A DNA stretch of 16,898 nucleotides from Bacteroidota bacterium (lineage in GTDB: Bacteria > Bacteroidota > Bacteroidia > Flavobacteriales > Weeksellaceae), in NCBI GenBank assembly GCA_023426625.1, contig JAFAAJ010000003.1, forward strand, positions 1 to 16,898, given 5' to 3'. The notes under the pieces were generated by a model, which saw only the letters and a list, made by a program, of their open reading frames with translations, was not told where the DNA came from and made no database searches. Shown piece by piece: positions 7,632 to 15,082 of the stretch. A program made the translations under genes and the position numbers. Positions within the stretch are counted from its first letter, which is position 1; each line of letters begins with the position of its first letter.

Positions 7632-7639
7632 TAGTTTTG
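7632..7639 (+). promoter_or_regulatory. Candidate -7 promoter element of efp
   Basis: TAGTTTTG matches TAnnTTTG and lies 41 bases before the efp ATG, leaving an A-rich, unstructured leader, which suits a highly expressed gene. No clear -33 box was found. It lies in the 87-base gap after lpxA, where no terminator hairpin is seen, so read-through from lpxA is also likely. Confidence 0.45.
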
Positions 7640-7680
7640 AAACAATAAAATAGTAATTAAAAAAGATAATATATAAATTA

Positions 7681-8244
7681 ATGGCAACAAGTAACGATAT
7701 CAGAAAGGGACTTTGTATAGAGTACAGCAACGATATTTATAAAGTAATTGAATTCTTACACGTAAAACCAGGAAAAGGACCTGCTTTCGTAAGAACAAAA
7801 CTAAAATCAGTAACAAACGGAAAAGTAATTGATAATACTTTCTCTGCCGGACACAAAATTGACGAGGTTAAGGTAATTACAAGAAAATTCCAATACCTTT
7901 ATGATGATGAGAATGGATTCCACTTCATGAATAATGACGATTTTTCTCAACTTTATCTGAATAAAGAAATGATTGAAAACTCTCAGTTTATGAAAGCTGG
8001 TGAAGAAGTTACAATTATCCTGAAAGAAGCTGATGAAACTCCACTTTCTGCAGAATTACCTCAATCAGTATATCTGGATGTTATAGAAGCTGATCCGGGA
8101 GTGAAAGGAAATACTGCGACCAACGCTCTTAAAAATGCGATCGTAGAAACAGGGGCAAGAGTAATGGTTCCATTGTTCATTGAGCCGGGAGACAAGATCA
8201 AAGTAAGCACAGAGGACGGTTCTTACTTAGAAAGAGTAAAATAA
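7681..8244 (+). CDS. efp: Translation elongation factor P
   Basis: EF-P binds stalled ribosomes between the P and E sites and promotes peptide-bond formation at polyproline stretches. The 187 residues (E. coli 188) show the three-domain layout: an N-terminal KOW-like domain with the KPGKGPAFVRTKL loop, then two OB domains, ending GDKIKVSTEDGSYLERVK. The loop tip is Lys, K32 in PGKGPA, equivalent to the modified K34 of E. coli; the modifying enzyme is not in this window. The start MATSNDIRKG fits the family. It lies among lipid A genes, a placement I believe is common in flavobacteria, but no functional link is shown. Confidence 0.97.
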   Translation: MATSNDIRKGLCIEYSNDIYKVIEFLHVKPGKGPAFVRTKLKSVTNGKVIDNTFSAGHKIDEVKVITRKFQYLYDDENGFHFMNNDDFSQLYLNKEMIENSQFMKAGEEVTIILKEADETPLSAELPQSVYLDVIEADPGVKGNTATNALKNAIVETGARVMVPLFIEPGDKIKVSTEDGSYLERVK

Positions 8245-8260
8245 TAATCAAGTATAGCCG

Positions 8261-8288
8261 GGAGCTGGAAGCAAAGTCTTCCAGCTTC
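8261..8288 (+). terminator. Weak terminator or attenuator hairpin between efp and the second lpxD-like gene
   Basis: A 9-bp perfect stem, 8263-8271 (AGCTGGAAG) with 8278-8286, has a six-base loop and one more G-C pair beyond a G-T. The following sequence is only partly T-rich (TCTGTCGTTT), so termination is probably incomplete. No TAnnTTTG element lies between it and the next ATG at 8314, so the downstream gene may depend on read-through. Confidence 0.55.
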
Positions 8289-8313
8289 TGTCGTTTAATT
8301 TCCAACTAAAATT

Positions 8314-9216
8314 ATGAGATTCCATTCTCCGCAAAAACTGAAAACTATTGCAGATCTTATCGGGGCAAAATTCGTAGGCTCCGAAGATTTTGAAGTTCTT
8401 GGAACAAACGAGATCCACATGGTAAAGCCGGGAGAAATAGTTTTTGTTAATCATCCTAAATATTACGACAAAGCGTTGAATTCTGCAGCTACCATTATCC
8501 TGATCGATAAAGAAGTGGAATGTCCCGCAGGAAAAGCACTTTTGGTTTCAGATGATCCTTTCAGGGATTTTAATAAGATCAACACCCATTTTACAAGAAT
8601 ATACAATTTCACTGAAGAACTTCATGATGTTGAAATTGGTGAAGGAACCAAAATTCACCGCACTGCTGTGATCGGTAACAATGTTGTGATCGGTAAAAAC
8701 ACCCTTATTTTCCCAAATGTAGTGATAGGTGACAGAACAGTGATCGGGGATAATGTGATCATTCAGTCCGGAACTGTTTTAGGAGGTGATGCATTTTATT
8801 ACCGCAAACTGAATGGGAACTTCGATCGTCTGATCTCAGTAGGAAATGTAGTCATCGAGAATAATGTGGAAATAGGAAATAACTGCACCATTGACAGAGG
8901 AGTTACGGATTCCACTGTTATCGGGGAAGGTTCTGTTTTGGATAATCAGATTCAGATAGGGCATGACACTATTATCGGAAAAAAATGTCTGATCGCTTCA
9001 CAGGTCGGAATTGCAGGATGCTGTGTGATAGGAGATGAAGTAACGTTATGGGGGCAAGTGGGCATCGCTTCAGGCAACAAAATAGAAAGCGGATCTGTAT
9101 TACTTGGGAAGACAGGAGTGAACAGAGACCTTGAAAAAGGAACTTATATCGGTATGTTTGCAGAGGATTTCAAAACCTATTTGAAAAAAGAAGTAAAGCT
9201 GAGAAATCTCAAATAA
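8314..9216 (+). CDS. Second LpxD-like acyltransferase (left-handed beta-helix)
   Basis: This 300-residue protein resembles LpxD in layout but is about 40 residues shorter. Residues 1-~90 match the LpxD uridine-binding domain (LKTIADLIGAKFVG, KPGEIVFVNHPKYYDKAL). Residues ~100-285 are hexapeptide repeats of a left-handed beta-helix. A His sits where LpxD has its catalytic base, H217 in QIQIGHDTIIG, but the preceding residue is Gly where LpxD has Ala, and the motif GGDAFYYR replaces GGDGFGF. The C-terminal helix of true LpxD is reduced. It may be a second N-acyltransferase with another acyl or sugar specificity. The first lpxD at 4383 is the better candidate for lipid A. It follows efp by 69 bases, past a weak hairpin. 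Family sure, substrate unknown. Confidence 0.85.
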   Translation: MRFHSPQKLKTIADLIGAKFVGSEDFEVLGTNEIHMVKPGEIVFVNHPKYYDKALNSAATIILIDKEVECPAGKALLVSDDPFRDFNKINTHFTRIYNFTEELHDVEIGEGTKIHRTAVIGNNVVIGKNTLIFPNVVIGDRTVIGDNVIIQSGTVLGGDAFYYRKLNGNFDRLISVGNVVIENNVEIGNNCTIDRGVTDSTVIGEGSVLDNQIQIGHDTIIGKKCLIASQVGIAGCCVIGDEVTLWGQVGIASGNKIESGSVLLGKTGVNRDLEKGTYIGMFAEDFKTYLKKEVKLRNLK

Positions 9217-9230
9217 ACAAATTCGATGGT

Positions 9231-9264
9231 TTTGTCTGAAATCAAAGAAAAATAAGTAAATTTG
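9231..9264 (+). promoter_or_regulatory. Promoter of sucD
   Basis: TTTG at 9231-9234, a 22-base spacer and TAAATTTG at 9257-9264 match the flavobacterial promoter pattern. The box ends 45 bases before the sucD ATG and leaves a very A/T-rich leader. Confidence 0.6.
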
Positions 9265-9309
9265 TGAGCATTAATAAATTCAAATTAAATAAATTTAAAT
9301 AACAATAAA

Positions 9310-10182
9310 ATGTCAATTTTAGTAAACAAAGATTCTAAAGTAATTGTACAAGGATTTACAGGGAACGAAGGTACTTTCCATGCAGGTCAGATGATTGAAT
9401 ACGGAACCAACGTAGTAGGTGGGGTAACTCCGGGAAAAGGAGGAAGCGAGCACCTTGGAAAACCGGTATTTAACACTGTTGCTGATGCTGTTGAAAAAGC
9501 TGGAGCTAATGTAAGTATCATTTTCGTACCACCTGCATTCGCTGCTGATGCTATTATGGAAGCTGCAGAAGCGGGAATTAAAGTAATCGTATGTATTACT
9601 GAAGGTATTCCGGTAGCGGACATGGTAAAAGTAAAATCTTATATTGCTGACAGAGACTGCAGACTGATCGGTCCAAACTGTCCTGGAATCATTACTTCTG
9701 AAGAAGCTAAAATTGGAATTATGCCTGGTTTCGTTTTCAAAAAAGGAAAAGTAGGTATTGTTTCTAAATCAGGTACTTTAACGTATGAAGCTGCTGATCA
9801 GGTTGTAAGAGCTGGTTTCGGAATTTCTACGGCAATCGGTATCGGTGGAGACCCAATTATCGGAACTACAACAAGAGAAGCCTTAGAATTATTCATCAAC
9901 GATCCTGAAACTGAAGCGGTTGTAATGATCGGAGAAATCGGTGGAGGATTAGAAGCTGAAGCTGCAAGATGGTACAAAGCGAGCGGATCTACAAAACCGG
10001 TTGTAGGGTTTATCGCTGGACAAACTGCGCCTAAAGGAAGAACTATGGGACACGCAGGAGCTATTGTTGGTGGTGCTGAAGATACAGCTCAGGCAAAAAT
10101 GGAGATCATGAGAGAAAATGGTATCCACGTTGTAGATTCACCTGCTGACATAGGTGCTACTGTAGCAAAAGTTTTAGCATAA
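9310..10182 (+). CDS. sucD: Succinyl-CoA synthetase alpha subunit (succinate-CoA ligase)
   Basis: SucD, with the beta subunit SucC, interconverts succinyl-CoA and succinate with substrate-level phosphorylation in the TCA cycle. The 290 residues (E. coli 289) include the CoA-binding Rossmann domain at ~1-125 (GFTGNEGTFHAGQM, GGVTPGKGG), GPNCPGII, and the ligase domain with the active-site phosphohistidine H248 in GHAGAIVGG. The beta-subunit gene is not in this window, so the two subunits are encoded apart here. The gene has its own promoter-like sequence upstream. The next gene begins 16 bases after its stop. Confidence 0.97.
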   Translation: MSILVNKDSKVIVQGFTGNEGTFHAGQMIEYGTNVVGGVTPGKGGSEHLGKPVFNTVADAVEKAGANVSIIFVPPAFAADAIMEAAEAGIKVIVCITEGIPVADMVKVKSYIADRDCRLIGPNCPGIITSEEAKIGIMPGFVFKKGKVGIVSKSGTLTYEAADQVVRAGFGISTAIGIGGDPIIGTTTREALELFINDPETEAVVMIGEIGGGLEAEAARWYKASGSTKPVVGFIAGQTAPKGRTMGHAGAIVGGAEDTAQAKMEIMRENGIHVVDSPADIGATVAKVLA

Positions 10183-10198
10183 TTAAACTAGAGACGAT

Positions 10199-10873
10199 AT
10201 GAAAAAAATTTTATTAGCCTCAGCTTTATCCGTTTCTGCTTTATCATTCGCACAAATTGATCTTAGCAGCACGAGATTTGGTATTACAGCCGGAGGTAAC
10301 TATTCCAGAGTAAAAAATGCTCACAATCCCTCAGGTCCAAGGTATGCATTTCAGGCAGGAGCTTTAGCTCTTATCCCGATAGGAAGAGACAACCAGTTCT
10401 TCCTTCAGCCCGAAGTATTATATTATGGAGCAGGTGAAACAGGAAAACATAAAGATTCTAAAGGAATGGACGGTTACAATGCAGTCTATGCCAACAACTA
10501 TCTGAGTGTTCCCGTTTACTTTAAAGGATACTTTTCAGAAGCCGAATCTGAATTTTTCGGAATGGTGGGGCCAAGATTTAATTTCCTGTTAAGCCAGGAT
10601 GTTAAAAATGCACCCGCAACCAGACCTTATTATGATCCTGACTATGTTGTAGGTTCCGAATATCCATCAGGACTTAGCGGAAAAGCAGCTAGCTTTAACT
10701 TTGCAGTAGGATTGGGAATAGGATACAGCTATAAAAGACAACTGGAGTTGACTTTAAAATATGACATAGGTGTATCTGATACATATCCTAATCTTGACAA
10801 AGAAAAAGGAGGGACAGGAAAGAATAAATCTGAACAGGTTCTAGGTATATCCTTAAGCTACATATTTAAATAG
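10199..10873 (+). CDS. Outer-membrane beta-barrel protein, PorT/OMP_b-brl_2 type
   Basis: This 224-residue secreted protein has a clear signal peptide (MKKILLASALSVSALSFA, cleavage near residue 18/19). The mature chain shows alternating strands typical of an eight-stranded outer-membrane barrel: FGITAGGNYSRV, FFLQPEVLYYG, YLSVPVYFKGYF, FFGMVGPRFNFLLS, FNFAVGLGIGYSYK and a final strand QVLGISLSYIFK with aromatic end. This is the 'porin family/PorT family' fold of Bacteroidota; the specific function is unknown, and this is not evidence that it is PorT itself. The ATG lies 16 bases after the sucD stop with no promoter element between, so it is probably transcribed with sucD. A strong terminator follows. 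Confidence 0.8.
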   Translation: MKKILLASALSVSALSFAQIDLSSTRFGITAGGNYSRVKNAHNPSGPRYAFQAGALALIPIGRDNQFFLQPEVLYYGAGETGKHKDSKGMDGYNAVYANNYLSVPVYFKGYFSEAESEFFGMVGPRFNFLLSQDVKNAPATRPYYDPDYVVGSEYPSGLSGKAASFNFAVGLGIGYSYKRQLELTLKYDIGVSDTYPNLDKEKGGTGKNKSEQVLGISLSYIFK

Positions 10874-10887
10874 AATAATAATATTCG

Positions 10888-10930
10888 AATAAAAGAACTC
10901 CCGGGAAATTTTCCCGGGAGTTCTTTTATT
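10888..10930. terminator. Bidirectional rho-independent terminator
   Basis: A near-perfect palindrome pairs 10891-10908 with 10910-10927 (core ACTCCCGGGA / TCCCGGGAGT). It is flanked by A-rich sequence on the left and T-rich on the right, so it works on both strands. It lies between the convergent outer-membrane barrel gene (+) and the ABC permease gene (-, stop at 10974). Confidence 0.93.
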
Positions 10931-10973
10931 TTATCGATGAGCAAATGTTTGCATTATTTTTTTGATTAGGTTT

Positions 10974-12281
10974 TTATCCTTTTATCCACTTCCAGAGTTC
11001 CTTTAAAGTAGCCTTATTTCCGTACATCAAAATACCTACACGATAGATCTTACCGGCTAAAAATATCATGAAAATGGTTGTCAACAATAATAATGTAATA
11101 GAAAGAACAAGTTCCCATACAGGAACTCCAAAAGGAATCCTTGCGATCATTGCCACAGGAGACGTAAACGGAATGATGGATAACCAGAAACCTAACGGTC
11201 CATCAGGATTATTCATCAGAGAAAAACTTCCGTACATGCCTAAAGTTAAAGGTAAAATAGCAAATAAAGTAAACTGCTGTGTTTCCGTTTCATTATCCAC
11301 AGCAGAACCTATCGCCGCATAAATCGAGCTGTAGAAAATATATCCCAACAGGAAAAACACAATAAATACGAAGATGATCAAAGGGAAATTAAGCTCTAGT
11401 AAGCTATGCGAAACCTGCGTTGCAAGCTGTGTAATATCCAGATTGCCTATAGCATCCTCGTTTCCGGGAATATTTTTCTGAATAGATGAAAATCCGGTGT
11501 TCAGAATTAAAGCTCCAGCAACAGACATGGTGATCCAAATACCGAACTGGGTCAATGCTACCAAAGTTACACCAAGAATTTTTCCAAGCATCAGTTCAAA
11601 AGGCTTAACGGAAGATATGATGATTTCCACCACGCGGTTGTTTTTCTCCTCCAAAACACTCCTCATTACCCTTACACCATAAATAATGATGAACATGAAG
11701 GTTACATACATCAGTACCATGCTCATGCCGGTCTTTACTCCAAAAGTAAGATCAGAATCCTCTTTATTATCCTCAGAAACATTAATGGTCTTCAAAGAAA
11801 ATCGCTGATCAAGTTTCTCGAGTTGGGTTTCAGTGATGCCCAATTGTTTGATCTTTTCTTTCTTGATCACATTAGTAATATCGGAGATTAAACGCTGTTT
11901 GGTATCAAATCCCATTTTTGTATTGATCACCAACCTTGAATTTTTCTCCAGATCATTATAATTTTGGTCTTTCAGTTCAGGTAAAAAAAGAATTCCATCC
12001 AAAGACTCGTTTTGCTTTAAACTGGCAATCTGGGAATTTTCATCTGTGGCAGGTACAAAAATATATTTTAGCTGTTCGTCAGATTTTAGCTGATCTTTAA
12101 ACAGTCCGCTTTTATCTACAACTTCAATAACACTGTGAGATTCATTGGCTTTGAACATTAAGCCGATAACCGCCCCGAAAGCGATGATCATAACAGGAGC
12201 CAATAATGTTAATATGATGAAAGATTTTTTCTTAACCTGGGTTAGAAACTCTCTTTTGGTAATTAAAAAAATATTATTCAT
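10974..12281 (-). CDS. ABC-2 type transporter permease (NatB-like)
   Basis: This 435-residue membrane protein has the layout of NatB-type ABC-2 exporter subunits. There is one N-terminal transmembrane segment (~19-43, FIILTLLAPVMIIAFG), a soluble extracytoplasmic domain (~45-180) and then five or six transmembrane segments at ~183-425. VLEEKNNRVVEIIISSVKP at ~211-229 is a conserved feature of the family. NatAB-type systems export Na+ in Bacillus, but substrates of homologues vary and cannot be told here. The start ATG lies three bases after the stop codon of the ATPase gene, so the two form an operon and a complex. The first residues MNNIFLITKREFLTQVKKKSFI fit the family start. It ends against a bidirectional terminator. 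Confidence 0.88.
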   Translation of the reverse strand: MNNIFLITKREFLTQVKKKSFIILTLLAPVMIIAFGAVIGLMFKANESHSVIEVVDKSGLFKDQLKSDEQLKYIFVPATDENSQIASLKQNESLDGILFLPELKDQNYNDLEKNSRLVINTKMGFDTKQRLISDITNVIKKEKIKQLGITETQLEKLDQRFSLKTINVSEDNKEDSDLTFGVKTGMSMVLMYVTFMFIIIYGVRVMRSVLEEKNNRVVEIIISSVKPFELMLGKILGVTLVALTQFGIWITMSVAGALILNTGFSSIQKNIPGNEDAIGNLDITQLATQVSHSLLELNFPLIIFVFIVFFLLGYIFYSSIYAAIGSAVDNETETQQFTLFAILPLTLGMYGSFSLMNNPDGPLGFWLSIIPFTSPVAMIARIPFGVPVWELVLSITLLLLTTIFMIFLAGKIYRVGILMYGNKATLKELWKWIKG

Positions 12282-12284
12282 AAT

Positions 12285-13196
12285 TTAAGAATGATTACTT
12301 ACTGCATTAATAAACACTTCATTCATGCTCGGAATTCTCTCATCGAAAGATCTTACCTTTCCAACATGTACCAGATCCAGAAGGATATTGTTTTGGTCAC
12401 TTTCATTTTTCAGTTCGAAAGAAACCAAATTGTTTTCATGAGAAAAATTGAAGATCTCGTATTTGTTTTTAAATGCTTCAAAAGTTTGATCGTTAACTTC
12501 CGAAAGAGTAATTCCGAAGATGTTTTTCTTAAACTTTTCCCTTACATCGAAAACCCTTCCGTCTATGATCTTCTTAGAATTATTGATTAATGCAACATAA
12601 TCACACATCTCTTCCACACTTTCCATTCGGTGGGTAGAAAGAATAATGGTGGTTCCGTTATTTTTGAGATCGATGATCTGGTCTTTGATAAGATTCGCAT
12701 TTACAGGATCAAAACCGGAAAAAGGCTCGTCAAGGATCAAAAGGTGAGGTCGGTGAAGAACCGTTACCACAAACTGGATCTTCTGAGCCATCCCTTTGGA
12801 AAGTTCAGAAAGTTTTTTCTTCCACCATTGGTCGATGTTCAGCTTTTCAAACCATTTTTTTGCTTCACTTAGTGCATCGTTTTTGCTCATTCCCTTCAGT
12901 TCCCCGAAATACAAGATCTGATCACCGATACTCATATTCTTGTACAAGCCTCTTTCTTCAGGCATGTAACCGATATCGCGGATGTGATTGGGATTAAGCT
13001 TTTCTCCATTGATGAATACATTTCCGGAGTCCGCCTGTGTAATTTGATTGATAATACGGATAAATGAAGTTTTTCCTGCTCCATTGGGGCCAAGAAGCCC
13101 GTAAATACTCCCTTTCGGGACATGTATACTGAAATCATCCAATGCTACTTTTTTCCCCGCATTGTAGGTTTTTGTAATGTGTTCAGCTTTTAACAT
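12285..13196 (-). CDS. ABC transporter ATP-binding protein (NatA-like)
   Basis: This 303-residue protein is the ATPase partner of the downstream permease. It shows Walker A (GPNGAGKTS, residues 36-44), an ABC signature in the variant form LSKGMAQK (~135), Walker B (LLILDEPFSGFDP) and the H-loop His in LSTHRM. The C-terminal ~80 residues are the accessory domain common to ABC-2 exporter ATPases, here ending MNEVFINAVSNHS. It energises export of an unknown substrate at the inner membrane. The ATG at 13196 is upstream of a clear MLKAEHITKTY start. The nearest promoter-like sequence is TAACTTTC on the minus strand at 13232-13239, one base from consensus. Confidence 0.9.
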   Translation of the reverse strand: MLKAEHITKTYNAGKKVALDDFSIHVPKGSIYGLLGPNGAGKTSFIRIINQITQADSGNVFINGEKLNPNHIRDIGYMPEERGLYKNMSIGDQILYFGELKGMSKNDALSEAKKWFEKLNIDQWWKKKLSELSKGMAQKIQFVVTVLHRPHLLILDEPFSGFDPVNANLIKDQIIDLKNNGTTIILSTHRMESVEEMCDYVALINNSKKIIDGRVFDVREKFKKNIFGITLSEVNDQTFEAFKNKYEIFNFSHENNLVSFELKNESDQNNILLDLVHVGKVRSFDERIPSMNEVFINAVSNHS

Positions 13197-13266
13197 TCAA
13201 GAATTTTCAATAATTAGTATAAAAATATCCCGAAAGTTACGGAATATTTAAAACAGAATTAATCTA

Positions 13267-13296
13267 AAAGAAAAAATCCTGATGGTGATCAGGATT
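13267..13296 (-). terminator. Terminator of the T9SS sorting-domain gene
   Basis: A 9-bp perfect stem, 13275-13283 with 13288-13296 (AATCCTGAT/ATCAGGATT), has a four-base loop. On the minus strand it is followed by TTTTTCTTTT. It lies four bases after the stop codon of the small secreted protein and upstream of the ABC ATPase gene on the same strand. Confidence 0.85.
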
Positions 13297-13299
13297 GTA

Positions 13300-13650
13300 T
13301 TATTGTTTAACGATCTGCGTTACCTTCTGGGTATTGTCACTCAAAATGTAACGGATCAGATACTTACCGGGTTTCAACTTTTCAATATTGATCTCCCCTG
13401 AATTCATATTTACCGAATAACTGGCTACCTGCGTACCCAAAATAGAGTAGAAGATCACACTTCTGATTTTTAAAGAAGGATCTTTTGCTTTTACAATCAG
13501 GTAATCTTTAGCAGGATTAGGATATGCAATAAGAACTCCGTCATCAGATTTTTGTGAGGCGGAGGAAGGCTCTCTTAGCTGTGCTTTCAAATTGCCGGAA
13601 AACCCAACAAAAGCGCCTATAAATATAAATAAAAGTAAAAGTTTTTTCAT
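13300..13650 (-). CDS. Small secreted protein consisting mainly of a T9SS type A sorting domain
   Basis: This 116-residue protein has a signal peptide (MKKLLLLFIFIGAFVGFSGNLKA, cleavage near 23/24), a linker of about 15 polar residues, and then a T9SS type A C-terminal sorting domain filling the rest. Motif IAYPNPAKDYLIVKA opens the domain, SIGLxG-like FYSILGTQVASY is in the middle, and LKPGKYLIRY plus KVTQIVKQ close it. Such domains direct cargo through the type IX secretion system and are normally attached to a much larger passenger. Here no passenger is visible. The ATG at 13650-13648 is used; an in-frame TTG one codon upstream is not needed. It may be a decayed cargo, a surface-anchored small protein, or one with a role in secretion itself. 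Confidence 0.85.
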   Translation of the reverse strand: MKKLLLLFIFIGAFVGFSGNLKAQLREPSSASQKSDDGVLIAYPNPAKDYLIVKAKDPSLKIRSVIFYSILGTQVASYSVNMNSGEINIEKLKPGKYLIRYILSDNTQKVTQIVKQ

Positions 13651-13682
13651 CAATTTTTAATTTCTCGAAATATTATTACAAA

Positions 13683-13713
13683 CAAAAATAAATAATTCTA
13701 TACTCACATGCAA
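13683..13713 (-). promoter_or_regulatory. Promoter of the T9SS sorting-domain gene
   Basis: On the minus strand, TTG (13713-13711), a 20-base spacer and TATTTTTG (13690-13683) fit the flavobacterial promoter. The box ends 32 bases before the ATG at 13650. It lies back to back with the hemB promoter. Confidence 0.55.
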
Positions 13714-13735
13714 TAGTTTTTATAGAATCTTGTAG

Positions 13736-13743
13736 TAAATTTG
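13736..13743 (+). promoter_or_regulatory. Candidate -7 promoter element of hemB
   Basis: TAAATTTG matches TAnnTTTG and ends 28 bases before the hemB ATG at 13772. No clear TTG box is seen at 17-23 bases upstream. Confidence 0.5.
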
Positions 13744-13771
13744 CATAAAAATATTCAAAAAGTATTCCAAA

Positions 13772-14761
13772 ATGATACATTCAAGAAACAGAAGACTGAG
13801 AGTAAACGAATCTATAAGAAGTCTGGTAAGAGAAAGTATTCTTACAACCAATGACTTTGTCATGCCGATCTTCGTAATGGAAGGGGAAAACAAGGAGGAA
13901 CCAATCCCGTCTATGCCGGGTATTTTCAGGAGGAGTATAGATCTTACGGTGAAGGAATGTAAGGAATTATTTTCTTTAGGCGTGAAATCTGTCAATCTGT
14001 ACATGAAAGTATCAGACCATTTAAAAGACAATACGGGTAAAGAAGCCTGGAACAGCAACGGATTGATGCAAAATACGATCAGAGCTATAAAAGATGCCGT
14101 TCCGGAAATGATCGTTATGCCGGATGTGGCACTAGATCCTTATTCAATTTACGGGCACGATGGGATTATAGAAAACGGAAAAATAGTGAATGATGCTACA
14201 AACGAGGCGTTGGCCAGAATGGCAGTGTCGCAGGCTGAAGCTGGAGCAGATATTGTAGCGCCAAGTGATATGATGGATGGAAGAGTTTTAGCGATTCGTG
14301 AAGCTTTGGAAGAAAATGGATTTACAGATGTAGGAATTTTAAGTTATTCCGCAAAATACGCAAGTTCGTTCTATGGGCCATTCAGAAGTGCTTTAGACAG
14401 TGCTCCGAAAGATACTATGGAGATCCCAAAAGATAAAAAAACGTATCAGATGGATTTTCATAATTCCCGTGAAGCTATGAATGAAGTATTTAAGGATATT
14501 GAAGAAGGAGCGGATATTATTATGATCAAACCGGGGCTACCTTATCTGGATATTGTGAGTAAAGTTCGTGAAGCCATTGATCTTCCTATTGCCGTTTATA
14601 ATGTGAGTGGTGAATATGCCATGGTAAAAGCAGCAGCACAGAACGGATGGCTGGATAATGACAAGACCATCATTGAAAGCTTAACTTGCTTCAAGAGAGC
14701 CGGTGCAGATATGATCTTTACCTACTTTGCGAAGGAAGCTGCAATGATTTTAAACAAATAA
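13772..14761 (+). CDS. hemB: Delta-aminolevulinic acid dehydratase (porphobilinogen synthase)
   Basis: HemB condenses two 5-aminolevulinate molecules into porphobilinogen in heme synthesis, as a cytoplasmic octamer. The 329 residues match the family length. The two Schiff-base lysines are visible: K195 in SYSAKYASSFYGPFR and K253 in MIKPGLPYLD. The metal-binding loop reads DVALDPYS...GHDG with Asp where zinc-dependent enzymes have Cys, so it belongs by motif to the Mg/K-dependent class, like the Pseudomonas enzyme. The ATG at 13772 gives the usual RNRRLRVN N-terminus. It stands alone, with its own promoter element and a terminator directly after it; other heme genes are absent. Confidence 0.96.
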   Translation: MIHSRNRRLRVNESIRSLVRESILTTNDFVMPIFVMEGENKEEPIPSMPGIFRRSIDLTVKECKELFSLGVKSVNLYMKVSDHLKDNTGKEAWNSNGLMQNTIRAIKDAVPEMIVMPDVALDPYSIYGHDGIIENGKIVNDATNEALARMAVSQAEAGADIVAPSDMMDGRVLAIREALEENGFTDVGILSYSAKYASSFYGPFRSALDSAPKDTMEIPKDKKTYQMDFHNSREAMNEVFKDIEEGADIIMIKPGLPYLDIVSKVREAIDLPIAVYNVSGEYAMVKAAAQNGWLDNDKTIIESLTCFKRAGADMIFTYFAKEAAMILNK

Positions 14762-14764
14762 ACC

Positions 14765-14791
14765 AAACAACATCTCCGGATGTTGTTTTTT
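14765..14791 (+). terminator. Rho-independent terminator of hemB
   Basis: The stem 14765-14774 (AAACAACATC) pairs with 14779-14788 around a TCCG loop, a UNCG-type stable tetraloop in RNA. A T-run follows. It starts within a few bases of the hemB stop codon. Confidence 0.92.
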
Positions 14792-14810
14792 GTTATATTG
14801 ATATACTAAA

Positions 14811-15052
14811 ATGAAAATAAAGTCCAATGAAAGGAATTATGACTTTCCATGGATGAAAAATTAGGGAAACTGGATCGTATTTACGATTTATTTATCAGTG
14901 ATCTTTATTTCTAAATACCTTATGTCAAAATTGACAGGGTTGTTGCATTCAGAAAAAATTGGCTGAATGTTTCACTGGGAGTTGCACTTGGTCTTTCTGT
15001 CCTGTTATTTGTAATTTTTAATTTTCAGACAGAGGTTGTACCCAGACCATAA
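14811..15052 (+). pseudogene. Possible decayed small membrane-protein gene
   Basis: The 321-base gap between hemB and lptB holds what may be a broken gene. ATG 14811 opens 17 codons ending at TAG 14862-14864. A second frame from ATG 14849 reads MDEKLGKLDRIYDLFISDLY, then meets TAA at 14912-14914. It continues in the same frame for 45 codons to TAA 15050-15052. That last part contains one hydrophobic segment, VSLGVALGLSVLLFVIF, after a basic stretch (RKNW), like a single-pass membrane protein. One frameshift and one stop change would give an ~80-residue protein. I recognise no family. The alternative is that it is non-coding leader sequence for lptB. Confidence 0.3.
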
Positions 15053-15069
15053 ACTTCAAAACAAATTTA

Positions 15070-15077
15070 TATCTTTG
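15070..15077 (+). promoter_or_regulatory. Candidate -7 promoter element of lptB
   Basis: TATCTTTG matches TAnnTTTG exactly and ends five bases before the lptB ATG at 15083, so transcription would begin at or next to the start codon. No good -33 box is seen at the normal spacing. Confidence 0.5.
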
Positions 15078-15082
15078 TTCCT

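Noticed and set aside
10974..13196. ABC exporter pair as a toxin or antibiotic self-protection system
   Set aside because: No biosynthetic, peptide or immunity gene lies beside it; the sequences only support a generic NatAB-type exporter.
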